Shown here piece by piece: positions 58,117-64,000 of a stretch of 64,000 nt of DNA. The stretch's first letter is position 1. Every line of letters starts with the position of its first letter. The DNA is from Pseudofrankia saprophytica (GTDB lineage Bacteria > Actinomycetota > Actinomycetes > Frankiales > Frankiaceae), in contig NZ_KI912266.1 in NCBI RefSeq assembly GCF_000235425.2, positions 333,684 through 397,683 of the forward strand, written 5' to 3'. Made by a program: the position numbers and the translations under genes. The notes under the pieces are model-generated. The model did not search any database, had not been told where the DNA came from, and saw only the letters and a program-made list of their open reading frames with translations.

Positions 58117-58811
58117 GCCGACACCTCAGCCTTCTGAGCGTCCGCCGGCTGGAAGTCGGCCGGAGCCGGCCGCTTCGCCGCGCTGCGCACGAAGACCAGC
58201 CCGCCATCCACACCGGGGACGGCGCCCTTGATCAGCAGCAGGCCCCGCTCGGCGTCGACCGCGTGCACGGTCAGGCCGGCGACGGTCACCCGCACGTTGC
58301 CCATCCGACCGGCCATCCGCAGGCCCTTGAAGACCCGGCCCGGGGTGGCGCAGCCACCGACCGAACCCGGCGAGCGGTGCTTGCGCTCGACGCCGTGACC
58401 GGCGCCCAGGCCCTTGAAGCCGTGCCGCTTCATGACACCTGCGAAGCCCTTGCCCTTGGACGTGCCGGTGACGTCGACGACCTGGCCAGCCTCGAAGACG
58501 GAGCTGTCGAGCTCAAGGCCGGCGGTGTAGTTGCCCGCGTCGGCGGTCCGCAGCTCGGCCAGGTGGCGGCGCGGAGTCACGCCGGCGACGCCGAAGTGTC
58601 CCCGGGCCGGCTTGTTGACCTTGCGGGGGTCGATCTCGCCGTAGCCGAGCTGGACAGCCGAGTAGCCGTCGGTGTCCGGGGTCTTCACCTGGGTGACCAC
58701 GTTCGGACCAGCCTCGATCACGGTGATCGGTACGACGCGATTCTGCGCGTCCCAGACCTGGGTCATCCCGAGCTTGGTGCCCAGGATCCCTCGGTAGTTT
58801 CGGTTGAGCAT
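58113..58811 (-). CDS. rplC: Ribosomal protein L3
   Basis: A 232-residue L3: [33 protein letters not shown] and [25 protein letters not shown] within 58330-58410. The modified-glutamine site of other phyla lies in the GSVGG-type loop. ATG 58811 follows the rpsJ stop by 16 bases. Confidence 0.98.
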   Translation of the reverse strand: MLNRNYRGILGTKLGMTQVWDAQNRVVPITVIEAGPNVVTQVKTPDTDGYSAVQLGYGEIDPRKVNKPARGHFGVAGVTPRRHLAELRTADAGNYTAGLELDSSVFEAGQVVDVTGTSKGKGFAGVMKRHGFKGLGAGHGVERKHRSPGSVGGCATPGRVFKGLRMAGRMGNVRVTVAGLTVHAVDAERGLLLIKGAVPGVDGGLVFVRSAAKRPAPADFQPADAQKAEVSA

Positions 58812-58827
58812 GGCTGCGCCCGGCCCC

Positions 58828-59136
58828 TTACAGCTTGATCTCGATGTCGACACCGGCGGGGAGGTCGAGGCGCATCAGCGAGTCGACCGTCTTCGGCGTC
58901 GGGTCAAGGATGTCGATAAGCCGCTTGTGCGTCCGCATCTCAAAGTGCTCGCGGCTGTCCTTGTACTTGTGCGGCGACCGGATGACGCAGTAAATGTTCT
59001 TCTCCGTCGGCAGCGGCACCGGACCCGCGACCTGCGCCCCGGTCCGGGTCACGGTCTCGACGATCTTGCGCGCCGAGCTGTCGATGACCTCGTGGTCATA
59101 GGCCTTGAGCCGGATGCGGATCTTCTGTGCCGCCAT
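58828..59136 (-). CDS. rpsJ: Ribosomal protein S10
   Basis: A 102-residue S10: [47 protein letters not shown], and [20 protein letters not shown], all seen between 58850 and 59125. First gene of the S10 group, 240 bp after tuf, so a promoter is likely in that spacer. Confidence 0.98.
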   Translation of the reverse strand: MAAQKIRIRLKAYDHEVIDSSARKIVETVTRTGAQVAGPVPLPTEKNIYCVIRSPHKYKDSREHFEMRTHKRLIDILDPTPKTVDSLMRLDLPAGVDIEIKL

Positions 59137-59376
59137 GGTGGGCTTCGCCTGTCCTGTCTGTCTCGTCACCCGGGGTACCGCGACCGGGCTATCTGGGCTT
59201 TCACCAGTCGCCGGGCGTTACCGCTTCTTCTCTGCCCATCCCCCGGGCGCTCCGGGTTCAGGGCCGCATACCAGCCGCGGGGCCGAAACCCCCCGACTGG
59301 CGGTCGTGCTGATAGCCAGCGGCGGGCGGCGGGGCCTGGCGCCAATGACGCCCGGCCCACGCCGCCCCCCTTGGAA

Positions 59377-60570
59377 CTACTTGACGACCTTCAGGACCTG
59401 GCCGGCGCCGACGGTGCGGCCACCCTCACGGATGGCGAACCGCAGGCCCTCCTCCATGGCGATCGGCTGGATCAGCTCGACCACCATCTCGGTGTTGTCG
59501 CCCGGCATGACCATCTCGGTGCCCTCGGGGAGGGTCACGACGCCGGTCACGTCGGTCGTCCGGAAGTAGAACTGCGGCCGGTAGTTGTTGAAGAACGGCG
59601 TGTGGCGGCCGCCCTCATCCTTGTTCAGGATGTAGACCCGGGCCTCGAACACGGTGTGCGGCGTGATGCTCTTCGGCTTCACGACGACCTGGCCGCGCTC
59701 GACGTCCTCACGCTTGATGCCGCGCAGGAGCAGACCGACGTTGTCACCGGCCTGGCCCTGGTCGAGCAGCTTGCGGAACATCTCGACACCCGTGACCGTG
59801 GTGGTCTGGGTCTCGTTCTTGATGCCGACGATCTCGACGGTCTCCGACACCTTGACGATGCCGCGCTCGACTCGACCGGTGACGACGGTGCCACGACCGG
59901 TGATCGTGAAGACGTCCTCGATCGGCATGAGGAACGGCTTCTCGATGTCGCGGACCGGCTCGGGGATCGACTCGTCGACCGCGGCCATCAGCTCGAGGAG
60001 CTTCGCGCCCCACTCCTTGTCGCCCTCGAGGGCCTTCAGGGCGGAGACGCGGATGACGGGAACGTCGTCACCCGGGAACTCGTACTGGCTGAGCAGCTCG
60101 CGGACCTCGAGCTCGACGAGCTCCAGGATCTCCTCGTCGTCGACCATGTCGGCCTTGTTCAGGGCGACGACGATGTACGGCACGCCGACCTGACGAGCGA
60201 GCAGCACGTGCTCCTTCGTCTGGGGCATCGGGCCGTCGGTCGCCGACACGACCAGGATCGCCCCGTCCATCTGGGCGGCACCGGTGATCATGTTCTTGAT
60301 GTAGTCGGCGTGACCCGGGCAGTCCACGTGCGCGTAGTGCCGGGCGTCCGTCTGGTACTCGACGTGCGCGATGGAGATGGTGATACCGCGGGCCTTCTCC
60401 TCGGGCGCCTTGTCGATCTGGTCGAACGGGGTGAACGGGTTCAGGTCCGGGTGGGCGTCGTGCAGGACCTTGGTGATCGCCGCCGTCAGCGTGGTCTTGC
60501 CATGGTCGATGTGACCGATGGTGCCAATGTTGACGTGCGGTTTGGTCCGCTCGAACTTCTGCTTCGCCAC
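59377..60570 (-). CDS. tuf: Elongation factor Tu
   Basis: A 397-residue GTPase delivering aminoacyl-tRNA: P-loop [10 protein letters not shown], switch [33 protein letters not shown] and SALKALEG. The three domains are complete. ATG 60570 has GGAGGGACACCC upstream. It follows fusA by 123 bp containing a GC-rich repeat. Confidence 0.99.
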   Translation of the reverse strand: MAKQKFERTKPHVNIGTIGHIDHGKTTLTAAITKVLHDAHPDLNPFTPFDQIDKAPEEKARGITISIAHVEYQTDARHYAHVDCPGHADYIKNMITGAAQMDGAILVVSATDGPMPQTKEHVLLARQVGVPYIVVALNKADMVDDEEILELVELEVRELLSQYEFPGDDVPVIRVSALKALEGDKEWGAKLLELMAAVDESIPEPVRDIEKPFLMPIEDVFTITGRGTVVTGRVERGIVKVSETVEIVGIKNETQTTTVTGVEMFRKLLDQGQAGDNVGLLLRGIKREDVERGQVVVKPKSITPHTVFEARVYILNKDEGGRHTPFFNNYRPQFYFRTTDVTGVVTLPEGTEMVMPGDNTEMVVELIQPIAMEEGLRFAIREGGRTVGAGQVLKVVK

Positions 60571-60614
60571 GGGTGTCCCTCCAAGGACGGGTGGTGTCTT
60601 GCTGTAGATCGTCT

Positions 60615-60690
60615 TGTTCGGGGTCCGGGGGGACCGTGCCCCCGGGCCTCCGCTGGCGCGGAGATCCGGGGACCGCTGGGCCCCGGGCGG
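60615..60690. repeat. GC-rich repeat between fusA and tuf
   Basis: GGGGTCCGGGGGG and CCCCCGGGCC, then GATCCGGGGACC and GGGCCCCGGG, resemble the hairpin core of the other spacer repeats, though the downstream part is not conserved. Confidence 0.5.
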
Positions 60691-60693
60691 GTA

Positions 60694-62787
60694 TTACTCC
60701 CCGCGGGCCTTCGCGATGATGTCCTTAGCTACGTTGTTGGGGACTTCGGCGTAGGAGTCGAACTGCATGGAGTAGTTCGCCCGGCCCGAGGTCTTCGACC
60801 GCAGGTCGCCGACGTAGCCGAACATCTCCGACAGTGGCACCAGCGCCCGGATGATCCGGGAGCCGCCGCGCTCGTCCATCGCCTGGATCTGCCCGCGCCG
60901 CGAGTTCAGGTCGCCGATGACCTCACCCATGTAGTCCTCGGGGGAGGTGACCTCGACGGACATCATCGGCTCGAGCAGCACCGGGTCGGCCTTCCGTGCC
61001 GCGTCCTTGAACGCCATCGAACCGGCGATCTTGAAGGCGAGCTCGGAGGAGTCGACCTCGTGGTACTGGCCGTCCAGCAGGGTGACCTTCACGTCGACCA
61101 GCGGGTAGCCGGCGAGCACGCCGAACTCCATGGCCTCCTGGCAGCCCGCGTCGACGCTCGGGATGTACTCCTTCGGGATGCGGCCGCCGGTGACCTTGTT
61201 CTGGAACTCGTAGCCACCGCCGTCACCGCCGGAAGGCTCCAGGCTGATGATCACCCGCGCGTACTGGCCGGAACCACCGGTCTGCTTCTTGTGGGTGTAG
61301 TCGACCTTCTCGACCTTCCGGCGGATGGTCTCCCGGTACGCGACCTGCGGGCGGCCGACGTTGGCGTCGACGCTGTACTCGCGCTTCATCCGGTCGACCA
61401 GCACCTCGAGGTGCAGCTCGCCCATGCCCGAGATGACCGTCTGACCGGTCTCCTCGTCGGTGCGGACCTGGAAGGTCGGGTCCTCCTCGGCGAGCCGCTG
61501 GATCGCGGTGCCCAGCTTCTGCTGGTCGGCCTTCGTCTTCGGCTCGATCGCGACGTGGATGACCGGAGCCGGGAATGTCATCGACTCCAGCACGACCGGC
61601 GCGTTCGGGTCGCAGAGGGTGTCACCGGTGGTGGTGTTCTTCAGCCCGACGACCGCGACGATCTGACCTGCGCCGACGCCGTCCCGGTCCTCCCGGTGGT
61701 TGGCGTGCATCTGCAGGATGCGGCCGATCCGCTCCTTGCGGTCCTTGGTGGAGTTGAGCACCGCGGAACCGGACGAGAGCTTGCCGGAGTACACCCGGAT
61801 GTAGGTCAGCTTGCCGACGTACGGGTCAGACATGATCTTGAAGGCGAGCGCGGAGAACGGCTCGTCCTCGCTGGCCTCGCGGACGACCTCGACCTCTTCG
61901 TTGCCCGGCTTGTGACCGACGGTCTTGCCGACGTCGGTCGGGCTGGGCAGGAAGTCGACGACGGCGTCGAGCATGGGCTGCACGCCCTTGTTCTTGAACG
62001 CCGTGCCGCACATGACCGGGTTGATCGCACCGGTGAGGGTGGCCCGCCGGATCGCCGCGAGCAGTTCCTCGACGGTGGGCTCCGTGCCCTCGAGGTACTT
62101 CTCCATGAGGTCGTCGTCATTCTCGGCGACGGTCTCGAGGAGCTTGTCGCGCCATTCCTGCGCGGCTTCCTCGTGGTCGCGCGGGATGTCGACGACGTCG
62201 TAGGAGGCGCCCTTGTCCTCGGAGTGCCAGATCAGGCCCTTCATCCGGACCAGGTCGATGACGCCCTTGAAGTCGGACTCGACGCCCCACGGGAGCTGGA
62301 TGACGGCCGGCGTCGCGTCGAGCCGGTCGATCATCATCTCCACGCAGCGGTGGAACTCCGCGCCGACGCGGTCCATCTTGTTGACGAACGCGATCCGCGG
62401 CACGTTGTACCGGTCAGCCTGGCGCCACACCGTCTCGCTCTGCGGCTCCACGCCGGCAACCGCGTCGAAGACCGCCACCGCACCGTCGAGCACCCGCAGC
62501 GACCGCTCCACCTCGACGGTGAAGTCGACGTGGCCGGGGGTGTCGATGATGTTGATGGTGTGGTCGCGCCAGATGCAGGTGGTGGCGGCGGAGGTGATGG
62601 TGATCCCCCGCTCCTGCTCCTGCTCCATCCAGTCCATCGTGGCGCCGCCGTCGTGCACTTCACCGATCTTGTAGTTCACACCGGTGTAGTAAAGGATGCG
62701 CTCGGTGGTGGTGGTCTTGCCCGCGTCGATGTGGGCCATGATCCCGATGTTGCGGGTCGTGGCCAGGGTGGCACGTACGTCAGCCAT
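60694..62787 (-). CDS. fusA: Elongation factor G
   Basis: A 697-residue translocase: [53 protein letters not shown] and domain IV/V motifs such as [10 protein letters not shown]-type and [18 protein letters not shown] near 60890. It starts six bases after the rpsG stop. Confidence 0.99.
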   Translation of the reverse strand: MADVRATLATTRNIGIMAHIDAGKTTTTERILYYTGVNYKIGEVHDGGATMDWMEQEQERGITITSAATTCIWRDHTINIIDTPGHVDFTVEVERSLRVLDGAVAVFDAVAGVEPQSETVWRQADRYNVPRIAFVNKMDRVGAEFHRCVEMMIDRLDATPAVIQLPWGVESDFKGVIDLVRMKGLIWHSEDKGASYDVVDIPRDHEEAAQEWRDKLLETVAENDDDLMEKYLEGTEPTVEELLAAIRRATLTGAINPVMCGTAFKNKGVQPMLDAVVDFLPSPTDVGKTVGHKPGNEEVEVVREASEDEPFSALAFKIMSDPYVGKLTYIRVYSGKLSSGSAVLNSTKDRKERIGRILQMHANHREDRDGVGAGQIVAVVGLKNTTTGDTLCDPNAPVVLESMTFPAPVIHVAIEPKTKADQQKLGTAIQRLAEEDPTFQVRTDEETGQTVISGMGELHLEVLVDRMKREYSVDANVGRPQVAYRETIRRKVEKVDYTHKKQTGGSGQYARVIISLEPSGGDGGGYEFQNKVTGGRIPKEYIPSVDAGCQEAMEFGVLAGYPLVDVKVTLLDGQYHEVDSSELAFKIAGSMAFKDAARKADPVLLEPMMSVEVTSPEDYMGEVIGDLNSRRGQIQAMDERGGSRIIRALVPLSEMFGYVGDLRSKTSGRANYSMQFDSYAEVPNNVAKDIIAKARGE

Positions 62788-62793
62788 GACAGG

Positions 62794-63264
62794 TCACCAG
62801 CGGTAGTGGGCGAAGGCCTTGTTGGACTCCGCCATCTTGTGGGTGTCCTCCCGGCGCTTCACGCTCGCGCCGAGACCGTTGCTCGCGTCGATCAGCTCGT
62901 TCATGAGCCGCTCGGTCATCGTCTTCTCACGGCGGCCGCGCGAGTAGGCGACCAGCCAGCGAAGCGCCAGCGTGGTGCTACGGCCGGCGCGAACCTCGAT
63001 CGGCACCTGGTAGGTGGCGCCACCGACCCGGCGGCTGCGCACCTCCAGCGTCGGCTTGACGTTGTCCAGCGCGCGCTTGAGCGTCACGACCGGGTCGTTG
63101 CCGGTCTTCTCACGGGCGCCCTCGAGCGCGCCGTAGACGATCCGCTCGGCGATCGACTTCTTGCCGCTCATCAGCACCTTGTTGACCAGAGAGGTCACCA
63201 GCGGCGACCCGTATACCGGGTCGACGACGACAGCGTGCTTGGGAGCGGGCCCTTTGCGCGGCAT
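62794..63264 (-). CDS. rpsG: Ribosomal protein S7
   Basis: A 156-residue S7, initiator of 30S head assembly: [40 protein letters not shown], and [24 protein letters not shown] 63264 overlaps the rpsL stop by one base (TGATG). Confidence 0.99.
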   Translation of the reverse strand: MPRKGPAPKHAVVVDPVYGSPLVTSLVNKVLMSGKKSIAERIVYGALEGAREKTGNDPVVTLKRALDNVKPTLEVRSRRVGGATYQVPIEVRAGRSTTLALRWLVAYSRGRREKTMTERLMNELIDASNGLGASVKRREDTHKMAESNKAFAHYRW

Positions 63265-63638
63265 CAGCCCTTCTCCTTCTTCGCGCCGTAGCGGCTGCGA
63301 GCCTGCTTGCGGTTGCGGACACCCTGGGTGTCCAGCGCGCCACGAACGATCTTGTAACGAACGCCCGGGAGGTCCTTCACTCGGCCGCCACGGACCAGGA
63401 CCATCGAGTGTTCCTGGAGGTTGTGGCCGACACCCGGGATGTACGCGGTGACCTCGATCCCGCTAGACAGCCGGACACGGGCGACCTTGCGCAGCGCCGA
63501 GTTCGGCTTCTTCGGGGTGGTCGTGTAGACCCGGGTGCACACGCCACGACGCTGCGGGCTCCCCTTGAGGGCAGGGGTCTTGGTCTTCTCGACCTTGTCC
63601 TGCCGGCCCTTGCGGACCAGCTGCTGGATCGTGGGCAA
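63264..63638 (-). CDS. rpsL: Ribosomal protein S12
   Basis: A 124-residue S12 that starts at TTG 63638: [20 protein letters not shown] is the exact family N-terminus, with GGGAG about six bases upstream. [17 protein letters not shown] and GVRYKIVRG carry the lysines whose substitution gives streptomycin resistance; both are lysine here. First gene of the str group. Confidence 0.98.
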   Translation of the reverse strand: MPTIQQLVRKGRQDKVEKTKTPALKGSPQRRGVCTRVYTTTPKKPNSALRKVARVRLSSGIEVTAYIPGVGHNLQEHSMVLVRGGRVKDLPGVRYKIVRGALDTQGVRNRKQARSRYGAKKEKG

Positions 63639-64000
63639 CTGCGCTCCCGTTCCTCTTCCGTCGCGGTGCTGTTCTTCTCGCCTGGCGTGCCGGACACCCG
63701 AAGACAGCCCACCACCTGGGATTCCAGGTGGCTGGCCGACCCACGAGGTCGGGCGTGTCGCGCCTGCCAGCACGTATCGACCGAGGGCCGATCGTCCTGA
63801 GAGGAGCGCGCCTACCCGCTCGTCACCGCGGTCCCGCCGGCATTGGCCGGCGTCCCTTGAGGTGAAGCAGGCCCGATAGTCGCCGACGGCAACCAGCCCG
63901 CCGACCGTTCCTGGTCGCGGTTGGCCCGGGGATACCCGTAGGTCACCCGCGCTCCGCGGCCCGCGTCACCTACCCGGGAAGAGATCCCCAGGCAGCGACG
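63639..64000. other. Region upstream of rpsL
   Basis: No gene is visible in these 362 bp. A perfect 8-bp hairpin CCACCTGG/CCAGGTGG (63712-63719 with 63724-63731, loop GATT) lies about 75 bases before the rpsL start and may be a leader structure. The promoter cannot be placed. Confidence 0.5.

Noticed and set aside
58804-63291. A stop-free plus-strand frame of almost 1500 codons opposite rpsJ, tuf, fusA and rpsG
   Set aside because: It is antisense to well-known conserved genes, has no recognisable motif, and long antisense frames are expected when third positions are nearly all G or C.

Overview
The window is very GC-rich, uses many GTG and some TTG starts, and carries a complete actinobacterial ribosomal-protein supercluster on the minus strand together with a conservon (cvnA-cvnD). 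That combination, plus long Pro/Gly/Asp-rich membrane-anchored proteins, suggests a filamentous actinomycete. A Frankia-like genome is my best guess; this rests on gene content and style, not on a database search.

Layout. 1-5322: two plus-strand genes for disordered, single-span membrane proteins, the first cut by the window edge. 5488-7044: a Tat/lipobox-type substrate-binding lipoprotein. 7213-12541 (minus): conservon cvnA-cvnB-cvnC-cvnD with a strong hairpin between cvnB and cvnC. 13051-14634: guaA. 14731-15452: a Phd/VapC-type toxin-antitoxin pair whose start lies inside a long inverted repeat. 15453-17044: a structured leader with a true U-tract terminator, then a threonine/serine dehydratase. 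17096-24782: pcrA/uvrD helicase, an AlkD-like protein, an N-terminally truncated paralogue of a secreted protein, nnr (NAD(P)HX repair) and an alpha/beta hydrolase. 24765-27831 (minus): tsaE-tsaB-rimI-tsaD for tRNA t6A and S18 acetylation. 27883-35612: a small Gly/Cys-tailed protein, the full-length paralogue of the secreted protein, alr, a SWIM zinc-finger protein, glmS and glmM. 36006-37069: rplM-rpsI. 37402-39030: a third acidic membrane-anchored protein. 39062-63638 (minus): truA, rplQ, rpoA, rpsD, rpsK, rpsM, rpmJ, infA, map, adk, secY, then the spc, S10 and str groups up to rpsL.

How the genes work together. The right half is the core growth machinery: 30 ribosomal proteins, EF-Tu, EF-G, IF-1, RNA polymerase alpha, SecY, Adk and Map, many coupled by 1-8 nt overlaps. 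Next to it are cell-wall precursor genes (glmM, glmS, alr) and tRNA modification genes (truA, tsaB/D/E). The left half is accessory or signalling: conservon, toxin-antitoxin pair and secreted proteins.

The least expected content is in non-coding structure. The rplQ-rpoA spacer holds two long imperfect hairpins built to the same plan with GCGAAGC loops. A second GC-rich repeat family sits in several ribosomal-cluster spacers. A 41-bp repeat is read in two different frames inside two proteins. Elaborate inverted repeats lie at the toxin-antitoxin promoter, upstream of ilvA, and inside the conservon. I found no tRNA, rRNA, CRISPR array, prophage or insertion sequence.
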